A stretch of 64,000 nt of DNA from an uncultured Porticoccus sp. (GTDB lineage Bacteria; Pseudomonadota; Gammaproteobacteria; Pseudomonadales; Porticoccaceae), in contig CAMYLT010000003.1 in assembly GCA_947259505.1 (NCBI GenBank), positions 248,001 to 312,000 on the forward strand. The letters run 5' to 3'. The notes below the pieces were generated by a model. That model ran no database searches and was not told where the DNA came from. It saw nothing but the letters and a program-made list of their open reading frames with translations. Numbering within the stretch: the stretch's first letter is position 1; each line of letters opens with the position of its first letter. This document shows positions 56,303 through 64,000 of the stretch, in pieces. Made by a program: the position numbers and the translations under genes.

Positions 56303-58870
56303 ATGGCTGAAGTCACTGTAAGCGAACTTGCCAAGGTTGTCGGAGCATCCGTCGACCGTCTGCTCAGTCAAATGCAGGAAGCTGGTCTGTCCCATAAATC
56401 TGCTGACGCGACGGTCAGCGATGAGGAAAAGCAGAAACTGTTGGCATACCTGAAAGGTTTGCATGGAGAGCAGACGCGCGATCCTAAAAAAATTACGTTG
56501 CAACGCAAGACTGTCAGCACATTGAAAACGGGTGCTGGCCGCAAGACCGTCAATGTGGAGGTGCGTAAAAAGCGCACCTACATCAAACGTAGCGCCGATG
56601 AAATGGCAGAGCCAGGCGTGGACGTTGAGCAGCTTCAGGAAGGGACTCCTGTTGAAGAAGCCCAGCCCGGTTCCATGGTGGATGATGTGGAACTGAAGCG
56701 TCAGGCGGCTATTGAAGCTCGCCGTAAAGCGGAAGAAGAAGCTCGGGTTAAAGCAGAGGAAGAGGCCGCCCAGAAAGCAGAAGAAGCTGAACCAGTTGCA
56801 ACGGCCGAAGAACAGCCGACCCCAGTGGTCACAGCACCTGCGGCAGACCCGGTTGTAGCGGATGTCCACAAGCACATTAAAAAGCACGTTAAAGATGACG
56901 ATGCCTCCGATGACAGCGAAGACGCGCCGAAAAAGGCGAAAAAACGTGGTGCCATCAAGGATCCTAAACGCAAGAAAGAAGATTTGCTGAAGGCCGTTGT
57001 CGAAGAGGTCGAGGACGTCTCCGAAGAGAAGAAACCGCGTTTGCGTTCAGGCATTCCTGCTCCGATCAAAGTTGAGAACAGGCACAAGTTCAAGAAGCCC
57101 ACTGACAAGATTATTCACGAAGTGGAAGTGCCGGTAGAGATATCTGTCGGTGAGCTGGCCCAGCGTATGTCCGTGAAGGCCGCGGTGGTGATCAAGGAGC
57201 TCATGAAGATGGGCACCATGGCATCCATCAACCAGCCTATCGATCAGGATACGGCCATCCTCGTGGTGGAAGAATTGGGCCACAAGCCGGTGCCGGTGTC
57301 TGATGAAGAAATAGAATTGAAACTGATTCAGGCGCTGCAAAGCTCGGTGGAAGAGAACCTGGAGCCTCGCGCTCCGGTGGTGACCGTCATGGGTCACGTC
57401 GACCACGGTAAAACGTCCCTGCTGGACCATATCCGCGCAAGCCGTGTGGCTTCCGGGGAAGCGGGTGGTATTACGCAGCATATTGGGGCTTACCACGTTG
57501 ATACGCCGAAGGGGATGGTGACGTTCCTTGATACGCCCGGGCACGCTGCATTTACTGCTATGCGCGCACGGGGTGCGAAGAGTACCGATGTTGTGATCCT
57601 GGTGGTGGCCGCTGATGATGGCGTGATGCCTCAAACAGAAGAAGCCATTCAGCACGCACGCGCCGCGGGTGTACCGATCGTGGTCGCCATCAACAAAATT
57701 GATAAAGAGTCTGCCGACCCTGACCGTGTGACCAGTGAGCTGGCTGCCAAAAATGTCATCCCCGAAGAGTGGGGTGGTGATGTGCAGTTTGTGAAAGTGT
57801 CTGCTCATACCGGTGAAGGTGTCGATGATCTGCTGGATGCAGTGTTGTTGCAGGCGGAACTACTGGAATTGCAGGCGCCGCGCAATGTCCCCGCCAAAGG
57901 TGTGATCGTTGAATCGCGGATGGAGAAAGGTCGTGGCGCGGTGGCAACTGCACTGGTTCAGGCTGGTATCCTGCGCAAGGGTGACCTGGTGCTGGCGGGT
58001 GAAAGTGTCGGCAAGATTCGTGCAATGAATGATGAAGCTGGGCGCCCCACCACAGAGGCTGGCCCTTCCATTCCAGTGGAAATTCTCGGCCTGGATGTGC
58101 CGCCAGCTGCTGGCGAAGAGTTCCTGGTGGTTGAAGACGAGCGCAAGGCCCGCGGCATAGCCGAGATGCGCCAGGAAAAAGCGCGTCAGGAGAAGGTCTC
58201 TCGGCAACAGGCGGCCAAGCTGGAAAATATGTTTGCCACCTTTGAAGGTCAGGAGAAGGGTGTGCTGCCGGTGCTGGTCAAGGCCGACGTGCGCGGCTCC
58301 CTGGAAGCGATTTTGTCCGCCATCAGCGACATCGGTACCGATGAAGTGGAAGTCACACTGGTCGGTTCCGGCGTAGGTGGCATCAATGAGTCCGATATCA
58401 ATCTGGCCATTACGACGGGTGCTGCAGTGATCGGCTTCAATGTGCGTGCTGATAATGCCGCCCGTCAGTTAGCAGAGAATGAACAGGTTGATTTGCGTTA
58501 TTACAGTGTGATCTACCATCTGCTGGATGATGTTAAGCAGGCTCTCAGTGGTTTGTTGGCTCCGGAACGGCGCGAGGAAATCATTGGTATTGCCGAAGTG
58601 CGCGATGTATTCCGTTCCCCGAAATTTGGTGCGGTGGCTGGTTGTATGGTCATCGAAGGCACGGTCCACCGCAACAAGCCGATTCGGGTGCTGCGCGACA
58701 ACGTGGTCATTTATGAGGGCGAGCTGGAATCCTTGCGTCGCTTTAAAGATGACGTCAATGAAGTGCGCAATGGCATGGAGTGCGGTATCGGTGTGAAAGA
58801 TTACAACGATATTAAAAATGGCGACCAGATTGAGGTCTTCGACATCAAGGAAGTGGCGCGACAGCTGTGA
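56303..58870 (+). CDS. infB: Translation initiation factor IF-2
   Basis: IF-2 is the GTPase that brings fMet-tRNA to the 30S start site. 855 residues. An N-terminal IF2_N-like domain ([20 protein letters not shown]) is followed by a long charged Lys/Glu/Ala linker, a second IF2_N (about 275-340), the G domain ([24 protein letters not shown]) and domains II-IV ending at [21 protein letters not shown]. Internal shorter forms are possible, as in E. coli, but I see no clear start for one. rbfA follows at 27 bases. Confidence 0.97.
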   Translation: MAEVTVSELAKVVGASVDRLLSQMQEAGLSHKSADATVSDEEKQKLLAYLKGLHGEQTRDPKKITLQRKTVSTLKTGAGRKTVNVEVRKKRTYIKRSADEMAEPGVDVEQLQEGTPVEEAQPGSMVDDVELKRQAAIEARRKAEEEARVKAEEEAAQKAEEAEPVATAEEQPTPVVTAPAADPVVADVHKHIKKHVKDDDASDDSEDAPKKAKKRGAIKDPKRKKEDLLKAVVEEVEDVSEEKKPRLRSGIPAPIKVENRHKFKKPTDKIIHEVEVPVEISVGELAQRMSVKAAVVIKELMKMGTMASINQPIDQDTAILVVEELGHKPVPVSDEEIELKLIQALQSSVEENLEPRAPVVTVMGHVDHGKTSLLDHIRASRVASGEAGGITQHIGAYHVDTPKGMVTFLDTPGHAAFTAMRARGAKSTDVVILVVAADDGVMPQTEEAIQHARAAGVPIVVAINKIDKESADPDRVTSELAAKNVIPEEWGGDVQFVKVSAHTGEGVDDLLDAVLLQAELLELQAPRNVPAKGVIVESRMEKGRGAVATALVQAGILRKGDLVLAGESVGKIRAMNDEAGRPTTEAGPSIPVEILGLDVPPAAGEEFLVVEDERKARGIAEMRQEKARQEKVSRQQAAKLENMFATFEGQEKGVLPVLVKADVRGSLEAILSAISDIGTDEVEVTLVGSGVGGINESDINLAITTGAAVIGFNVRADNAARQLAENEQVDLRYYSVIYHLLDDVKQALSGLLAPERREEIIGIAEVRDVFRSPKFGAVAGCMVIEGTVHRNKPIRVLRDNVVIYEGELESLRRFKDDVNEVRNGMECGIGVKDYNDIKNGDQIEVFDIKEVARQL

Positions 58871-58897
58871 TGATATTGACAGCCGACGATTATATTT

Positions 58898-59296
58898 ATG
58901 CCTAGAGAATTTACCCGTAATGACAGGGTCGCCGATGCACTGCAGCGCGAGTTGGCACAGCTGATTCGCGATGAAGTGCGCGATCCACGGCTGGGGATGG
59001 TTAACATTACCGCCGTGGAAGTCGTTCGCGATCTTTCCAGCGCCAAGGTGTTTGTCAACCTGGTGGGGGCAGACTCCGCGGAACAGAGTGAAAAGGCAGC
59101 AGAACTTCTGAATGGTGCTGCCGGTTTCCTCCGGACCCATTTGGCCAAACGCATGCAGTTGCGCATCACGCCTAGATTGCGCTTTATCTACGACTTGAGC
59201 GGTAAGCGTGGACAGGAGCTGTCTGCGCTGATCGAATATGCCGTCAATCGGGATAAAGAACGCCACCACGATCCAGATCCTTCCGAGGAAGGCTGA
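58898..59296 (+). CDS. rbfA: Ribosome-binding factor A
   Basis: RbfA binds the 30S subunit during late maturation and cold adaptation. 132 residues with a KH-type fold: DRVADALQRELAQLIRDEVRDPRLGMV, then VFVNLVGA, and LRTHLAKRMQLRITPRLRF. Acidic/His-rich tail. truB starts two bases after the stop. Confidence 0.95.
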   Translation: MPREFTRNDRVADALQRELAQLIRDEVRDPRLGMVNITAVEVVRDLSSAKVFVNLVGADSAEQSEKAAELLNGAAGFLRTHLAKRMQLRITPRLRFIYDLSGKRGQELSALIEYAVNRDKERHHDPDPSEEG

Positions 59297-59298
59297 TC

Positions 59299-60261
59299 TT
59301 GGGGCGCAGTCGTAAGGGCCGGCCGGTCAACGGCATTCTTTTGCTGGACAAACCGCTGGGGTTATCTTCTAACAGTGCATTGCAGCGGGTACGCCACTTA
59401 TTCGGCGCAGCCAAGGGTGGCCACACCGGCAGTCTCGATCCACTAGCTACTGGTGTGTTGCCGGTTTGTCTGGGTGAGGCGACAAAATTCACGCAGTTTT
59501 TGCTGGATGCGGATAAACGCTATCGGGCAACTTTCCGTTTTGGAATTGCTACCGCCAGCGGTGATGCGGATGGCGAAATCCTCAGTGAAGACGGTGCGCC
59601 ACAGCTGACGGAAAAGCAGCTGGAACAGGTGCTACCTGAGTTTCGCGGTGACATTACCCAGATTCCCTCCATGTTCTCTGCTCTTAAGCATCAGGGGCAA
59701 CCTTTATACAAGTTGGCTCGTGAGGGAGTGGAAATTGAGCGGGAAGCCCGTCCGGTAACTATTTTTTCTTTGGACATAATGGCATTCAGGGCTGGAGAGT
59801 TTCCCGAAGTGGATGTAGACATTCACTGCAGTAAGGGTACCTACGTGAGAACCCTCGCTGAGGATGTCGGCAAGCGTCTGGGTTGCGGTGCTTATGTGTC
59901 GAAGTTGCACCGCTCTGCAGCGGGGCCTTTTGATGAGAGTCAGACCGTCAGTTTGTCTGCATTGCAGTCCTTGCGTGAAAGCCAGTCTGCTGAAGCCCTG
60001 GATGAATTGTTGCTGCCGATGGATGCTGGGATCACCCATTTAACTGTGGTGGAATTGTCCGAAGATACGGCCCATTACTTCCGCCAGGGACAGTCTGTGA
60101 TGGTGCCGCAGGTCTATCAACTGAGCGAAGAAGGCGATATAGTGCGCGTCTTTGAAAATCGGGGGGAGACCTCCGAGCGTACGCCTTCTTTATTGTTTTT
60201 GGGGGTGGCCGAAGTGACCGACGATGGGCGCGTGGCGCCGAAACGTCTGGTGGTGTTTTAA
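59299..60261 (+). CDS. truB: tRNA pseudouridine-55 synthase TruB
   Basis: TruB makes pseudouridine 55 in the T loop of tRNAs. 320 residues from a TTG start. NGILLLDKPLGLSSNSALQRVR opens the protein; the catalytic Asp is in GHTGSLDPLATGVLP. RYRATFRFGIATASGDADGEI and IHCSKGTYVRTLAEDVG also match. A C-terminal PUA-like domain ends the protein. In an operon with rbfA. Confidence 0.96.
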   Translation: MGRSRKGRPVNGILLLDKPLGLSSNSALQRVRHLFGAAKGGHTGSLDPLATGVLPVCLGEATKFTQFLLDADKRYRATFRFGIATASGDADGEILSEDGAPQLTEKQLEQVLPEFRGDITQIPSMFSALKHQGQPLYKLAREGVEIEREARPVTIFSLDIMAFRAGEFPEVDVDIHCSKGTYVRTLAEDVGKRLGCGAYVSKLHRSAAGPFDESQTVSLSALQSLRESQSAEALDELLLPMDAGITHLTVVELSEDTAHYFRQGQSVMVPQVYQLSEEGDIVRVFENRGETSERTPSLLFLGVAEVTDDGRVAPKRLVVF

Positions 60262-60315
60262 TTTTTGCGCTTTATTGAGCGTGGAAAAAGAATTTGTCCC
60301 ATAGGGGCAATCAGT

Positions 60316-60347
60316 GGGCAGGATACAGCGAGTCGCTGGGTCTGCCC
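60316..60347 (+). terminator. Hairpin in the rpsO leader
   Basis: GGGCAG...CTGCCC enclosing CAGCG/CGCTG, followed by TTTAAT. It could end truB transcripts or be part of an S15-binding leader; E. coli S15 represses its own mRNA through a leader structure. Confidence 0.5.
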
Positions 60348-60413
60348 TTTAATAGGGTCCCTGTAAATATGCGCGGGTACCCTGAACCTTAACCCGCATA
60401 TTGGAGAAAAACT

Positions 60414-60680
60414 ATGTTAACTGCAGCTGAAAAAGACGTCATCGTTAAAGAACACGCCCAGGCTGAGGGCGATACCGGTTCGCCGGAAGTACAGGTGGCG
60501 CTATTGACTGCCAACATCAACAAACTGCAAGGTCACTTTGGTGACCACAAAAAGGATCACCACTCTCGCCGTGGTTTGATCCGGATGGTAAACCAGCGTC
60601 GCAAACTGCTGGACTACCTCAAAGGTAAGGATGCAAGCCGCTATACACAGCTCATTGGAAAGCTCGGACTGCGTCGTTAA
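60414..60680 (+). CDS. rpsO: Small ribosomal subunit protein uS15 (RpsO)
   Basis: An 88-residue ribosomal protein (E. coli 89) that binds the central domain of 16S r[27 protein letters not shown] and the [19 protein letters not shown] helix match the family closely. TTGGAGAAAAACT precedes the ATG. pnp lies 58 bases downstream of the stop, the usual order. Confidence 0.98.
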   Translation: MLTAAEKDVIVKEHAQAEGDTGSPEVQVALLTANINKLQGHFGDHKKDHHSRRGLIRMVNQRRKLLDYLKGKDASRYTQLIGKLGLRR

Positions 60681-60691
60681 TAGAATTGCTG

Positions 60692-60711
60692 ACGGCTCCC
60701 TCGGGAGCCGT
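60692..60711 (+). promoter_or_regulatory. Stem-loop between rpsO and pnp
   Basis: ACGGCTCCC-TC-GGGAGCCGT, a near-perfect nine-base stem. There is no T run, so it is not a good terminator. In E. coli an RNase III-cut stem-loop lies at this place and underlies PNPase autoregulation; here the same role is inferred from position. Confidence 0.55.
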
Positions 60712-60738
60712 TCACGCGTAAGGATATAGGTGACAATT

Positions 60739-62898
60739 GTGAATCCCGTAATTAAATCGTTTCAATACGGTAACCACACCGTAACGCTGGAGACCGGTCG
60801 TATTGCGCGACAGGCCACTGGCTCGGTGATGTGTACCATGGATAAGACGGCGGTACTTTGTACTGTGGTCGGCGCCAAAACTGCCAAAGAGGGTCAGGAT
60901 TTCTTCCCCCTCAGCGTGCACTATCAGGAAAAAACCTACGCAGCCGGCAAGATCCCCGGTGGTTTTTTCAAGCGCGAAGCTCGTCCCAGTGAAAAAGAAA
61001 CACTGACTTCCCGTCTGATCGATCGCCCGATCCGTCCGCTATTCCCCGACGGCTACAAGAATGAGGTGCAGGTGATCTGTACCGTGATGTCAGCCGAGAA
61101 AAATATCGATCCCGATATCGTCGCCATGATCGGCACCTCTGCCGCATTGGCGATTTCTGGTATCCCCTTCAACGGCCCCATCGGTGGTGCTCGTGTAGGT
61201 TATACCCGCGATCAGGGCTACCTGTTGAACCCGACCTATTCCGACTTGGCTGAGTCCGAGCTGGACATGGTCGTTGCCGGTACCCGCGATGCTGTACTGA
61301 TGGTGGAATCCGAAGCCCGTGAACTGCCTGAAGATATCATGCTCGGTGCGGTGCTGTTTGGTCATCAGGAAATGCAGGCCGTGATCCAAGTGATTGACGA
61401 GCTGGTTAAAGAAGTGGGCAAGCCCCGTTGGGACTATCAGCCTGCGGTGATTAACGAAGTATTGGCTGACGCACTCAAGGCTAAAGTGGGTGAAGGCTTG
61501 GATGCCGCCTATCGGACGACTAACAAGCAGCAACGGGTTGCGCAGCTCGATAGTCTTCGCAACGAAGCCATTGCTTCACTAGCCGGTGAGAGCACCGGTG
61601 CCAGTGAAGATGATGTGCGCGACGCCTTCAAAAAGCTCGAGAAGAAAATTGTGCGCGGCCGTATTATTCGTGGTGAGCCACGTATCGATGGTCGTGATGG
61701 CAAGACTGTGCGCGCTATCGATGTTGAGGTGGGCGTATTGGCCCGTGCTCACGGTACTGCTCTGTTTACCCGCGGTGAAACCCAGGCTTTGGTTGCAGCT
61801 ACCCTCGGCTCCATGCGTGATGCCCAGATGATCGATTCACTGGAAGGCCGTCGCGAAGATCCCTTCATGTTGCACTACAACTTTCCTCCCTATTCTGTAG
61901 GTGAGTGCGGTCGTATGGGCGCAACTGGGCGTCGTGAAATTGGACACGGCCGTCTGGCTCGTCGTGGTATTGCCGCAGTGTTGCCGAACACTGCCGATTT
62001 CCCATACTCCATCCGCGTGGTATCGGAAATTACTGAATCCAACGGTTCCAGCTCCATGGCTTCTGTTTGTGGTGCCAGCTTGGCGCTGATGGATGCCGGC
62101 GTTCCTTTGAAAGCGCCAGTGGCCGGTATTGCCATGGGGCTGGTGAAAGAACCCGATGGCTTTGCCGTGTTGACGGACATCCTGGGTGACGAAGATCACC
62201 TCGGTGATATGGACTTTAAAGTGGCCGGTACCGCTCAAGGTGTTACCGCACTGCAAATGGACATCAAGATCGAGGGTATCACTGAAGAAATTATGGACAT
62301 CGCCCTGGGCCAAGCCCTGCAGGCACGTCTGCATATTCTTGGTGAAATGAACAAGGTGATCGACAAGTCTCGCGCCGAAGTGGCCGAGTCCGCTCCCCGT
62401 TTCCATACCATGAAGATTGATCCGGACAAGATCCGCGATGTGATCGGTAAAGGCGGTGCGACTATCCGCGCACTGACCGAGGAAACTGGCGCTACTATCG
62501 ATATTTCTGATGATGGCTCTATCCGCATTTACAGCGACGACAATGAAGGCCTGAGCAATGCAATTTTCCGCATTGAGGAAATCACTGCCGAAGCGGAAGT
62601 GGGCAAGATCTATGAGGGTACTGTGGCTCGCATCGTCGACTTCGGTGCTTTTGTGACCATCATGCCTGGAACAGACGGTCTGCTGCACATTTCCCAAATC
62701 GCTAAAGAGCGTGTGGAAAATGTTTCCGACTACCTCAAAGAAGGTCAGCAGGTTCGCGTCAAGGTACTTGATGTGGACGCTCGCGGTCGTATCAAACTGT
62801 CCATGAAGGAAGTGCTTGAAGAAGAGGGTGGCAGTGAAACTGCCGTCGACGCTCCAGCAGCACCAGCTGTTGAAGCCCCCCAGTCTACCGAGCAGTAA
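60739..62898 (+). CDS. pnp: Polyribonucleotide nucleotidyltransferase (PNPase)
   Basis: PNPase is a trimeric phosphorolytic 3'-5' exonuclease of the degradosome. The track starts at GTG 60730; GTG 60739 ([19 protein letters not shown]) fits relatives better, and each has a Shine-Dalgarno-like sequence. Two RNase PH domains, the second with [19 protein letters not shown], are followed by KH ([20 protein letters not shown]) and S1 ([19 protein letters not shown]) domains. About 719 residues. Confidence 0.97.
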   Translation: MNPVIKSFQYGNHTVTLETGRIARQATGSVMCTMDKTAVLCTVVGAKTAKEGQDFFPLSVHYQEKTYAAGKIPGGFFKREARPSEKETLTSRLIDRPIRPLFPDGYKNEVQVICTVMSAEKNIDPDIVAMIGTSAALAISGIPFNGPIGGARVGYTRDQGYLLNPTYSDLAESELDMVVAGTRDAVLMVESEARELPEDIMLGAVLFGHQEMQAVIQVIDELVKEVGKPRWDYQPAVINEVLADALKAKVGEGLDAAYRTTNKQQRVAQLDSLRNEAIASLAGESTGASEDDVRDAFKKLEKKIVRGRIIRGEPRIDGRDGKTVRAIDVEVGVLARAHGTALFTRGETQALVAATLGSMRDAQMIDSLEGRREDPFMLHYNFPPYSVGECGRMGATGRREIGHGRLARRGIAAVLPNTADFPYSIRVVSEITESNGSSSMASVCGASLALMDAGVPLKAPVAGIAMGLVKEPDGFAVLTDILGDEDHLGDMDFKVAGTAQGVTALQMDIKIEGITEEIMDIALGQALQARLHILGEMNKVIDKSRAEVAESAPRFHTMKIDPDKIRDVIGKGGATIRALTEETGATIDISDDGSIRIYSDDNEGLSNAIFRIEEITAEAEVGKIYEGTVARIVDFGAFVTIMPGTDGLLHISQIAKERVENVSDYLKEGQQVRVKVLDVDARGRIKLSMKEVLEEEGGSETAVDAPAAPAVEAPQSTEQ

Positions 62899-62916
62899 CT
62901 TCAGGTTGGTTGACAG

Positions 62917-62945
62917 AAAAGCGGGGCTTCGGTCCCGCTTTTTTT
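62917..62945 (+). terminator. Rho-independent terminator after pnp
   Basis: AAAAGCGGG...CCCGCTTTT followed by TTTTT, 19 bases after the pnp stop. Confidence 0.9.
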
Positions 62946-63033
62946 GTTTGCGATTACCCTGCTTAACCTCTCCATTGACGACGATACATTGCAGTTGCCG
63001 ATAGACACCGGCTTACGGGTACAATCCCAGTCC

Positions 63034-64000
63034 ATGAATGAAGATCGCACCATCAAGAATCCCCAGCTGGAGTTCCGACTCTATGCAGGAAGATTGCTGT
63101 TTACCTTTCTGGTAGTGCTGATCATGGCTGGGGTTCTGCTCTGGCGTTATTACCACTTGCAGGTGGTGAGTCACGAGAACTTTGTAACGCTGTCCGACCG
63201 CAACCGGGTCTTGGTAGAACCGCTACCACCAACTCGGGGGTTGATCTATGACCGGAATGGCGTGTTGTTGGCCGATAACCGTCCCAGTTTTAACCTGTCT
63301 ATCGTTAAGGAGCGCGCTGGCGATATCGATGGCCTATTGGCTGAACTGGATAAGCTGATTGGCATTACCGACGCTGAGAAAGAGCGCTTCTTCAAGCAGT
63401 TGGCGCGACGCCGTCGCCCCTATGAACCGGTACCCCTAAAACTCAATCTGGATGAGAGAGAACAAGGCATCCTAGCGGTGAATGAATACCGCCTCTCCGG
63501 GATGGATGTCACCGTCCAGCTGTTGCGTTACTACCCTTTCGGTCCCGAGCTGGCTCATGTGTTGGGCTATGTGGGGCGTATTAATGATCAGGAAATTCAG
63601 GAGCTGGACCCGGTTCGTTACAGCGGCACACTGGTGGTAGGCAAAACAGGCCTGGAAAAATACTACGAAGATCAATTGTTGGGAGAAGTGGGCTACCAGA
63701 CTGTAGAAACCAACGCTCGCGGTCGTGTGATGCGCCAGCTGGATAGAACTGACCCCTCGCCTGGGCAGGATCTCCAGCTCTATTTGGACAGCCGTCTGCA
63801 ACATGTTGCGTATGAAAGCCTTGGGGGCGAGCGTGGCGCAGTGGTCGCTATTGAGGTGGCTACCGGGGGCGTATTAGCCATGGCCAGCGCCCCAAGTTTT
63901 GATGCCAACGAATTTGTTACCGGTATTGGTACCGACAGTTACAATGCGCTGCTTAATTCCCCGGATCGACCGCTGTTTGACCGGGTATTGCAAGGGCAAT
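63034..64000 (+). CDS. mrdA: Penicillin-binding protein 2 (MrdA), 3' end outside window
   Basis: This frame is open to the window end and so is absent from the track. From ATG 63034 the protein reads as a class B PBP of the elongasome: a cytoplasmic start, one membrane helix (about 24-44, LLFTFLVVLIMAGVLLW), then the pedestal with PPTRGLIYDRNGVLLADNRP and VGKTGLEKYYEDQLLGE, and the beginning of the transpeptidase domain (GAVVAIEVATGGVLAMASAP). The SxxK motif lies beyond the window. About 322 residues present. PBP2 rather than FtsI because of RGLIYDRNG and the YYP-GPELAHVLGYVG sequence. Confidence 0.93.
   Translation, partial: MNEDRTIKNPQLEFRLYAGRLLFTFLVVLIMAGVLLWRYYHLQVVSHENFVTLSDRNRVLVEPLPPTRGLIYDRNGVLLADNRPSFNLSIVKERAGDIDGLLAELDKLIGITDAEKERFFKQLARRRRPYEPVPLKLNLDEREQGILAVNEYRLSGMDVTVQLLRYYPFGPELAHVLGYVGRINDQEIQELDPVRYSGTLVVGKTGLEKYYEDQLLGEVGYQTVETNARGRVMRQLDRTDPSPGQDLQLYLDSRLQHVAYESLGGERGAVVAIEVATGGVLAMASAPSFDANEFVTGIGTDSYNALLNSPDRPLFDRVLQGQ

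Overview
This 64 kb window is chromosomal DNA of a gammaproteobacterium. Gene order and protein sequences point to the Pseudomonadales/Cellvibrionales side of the class, probably a free-living and possibly marine species. The evidence is the block ruvB-ybgC-tolQRAB-pal-cpoB-queE-queC-tRNA-Lys, the block recN/grpE-dnaK-dnaJ-dapB-carA-carB-greA, the ssrA-smpB/ratA-rnfH/bamE-fur arrangement, a Fur without the C-terminal cysteines of the enteric protein, and a tmRNA tag ending in NYALAA. I cannot name the species. Most of the window is conserved housekeeping DNA. The accessory material sits in four places: about 7.4-20.7 kb, 25-27.9 kb, 39.8-41.3 kb and 48-53.9 kb.

Layout: 1-7.3 kb holds the 3' part of ruvB, the complete Tol-Pal envelope operon with cpoB, and the preQ0 genes queE and queC. 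A tRNA-Lys follows, with a long perfect inverted repeat and a partial second copy of the tRNA 3' end. From 7.7 to 20.3 kb is an accessory stretch. It contains a Na+/Ca2+ exchanger, an MFS transporter, a Sel1-repeat protein and a three-gene 2-oxoacid oxidoreductase operon (GltD-like flavoprotein with ferredoxin domains, fused gamma-alpha subunit, beta subunit). A gene graveyard follows (amber-interrupted Sel1 gene, dehydrogenase-like fragment, truncated Sel1 copy), then an AT-richer rimB-rimK pair and a formate/nitrite-type channel. From 20.7 to 25 kb are ssrA, smpB, an NSS-family transporter, ratA-rnfH, bamE and fur. A diguanylate cyclase, two unrecognised proteins and a 34-residue membrane peptide separate fur from recN.

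29.6-39.7 kb carries the heat-shock genes behind a good sigma-32 promoter, then dapB, and carAB preceded by a sigma-70 promoter and an attenuator-like terminator, then greA. 41.3-48 kb is yhbY, rlmE-ftsH-folP-glmM-tpiA-secG and tRNA-Leu(GAG). 48-53.9 kb interrupts the arrangement known from E. coli, where the corresponding tRNA-Leu and tRNA-fMet lie close together. It encodes a DUF6629-like membrane protein, the agmatine-to-putrescine enzymes AguA and AguB, a CptA/EptC-type phosphoethanolamine transferase with a PmrA-box-like site upstream, and an SdiA-regulated (YjiK-like) protein. From 53.9 kb to the end is the translation/RNA operon tRNA-fMet-rimP-nusA-infB-rbfA-truB-rpsO-pnp, then the start of mrdA (PBP2), cut by the window edge.

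I found no CRISPR array, phage, intact insertion sequence or rRNA. The items most worth a second look are the initiator tRNA with a U1.U72 instead of C1.A72 mismatch, the PmrA-box-like repeat before cptA, the carA leader, the Sel1 duplication and graveyard around the oxidoreductase operon, the RimK with an RCK_C-like tail, the tRNA-Lys 3'-end duplication, and the unlisted 34-residue membrane peptide. No clear, wholly new multi-gene system is visible.
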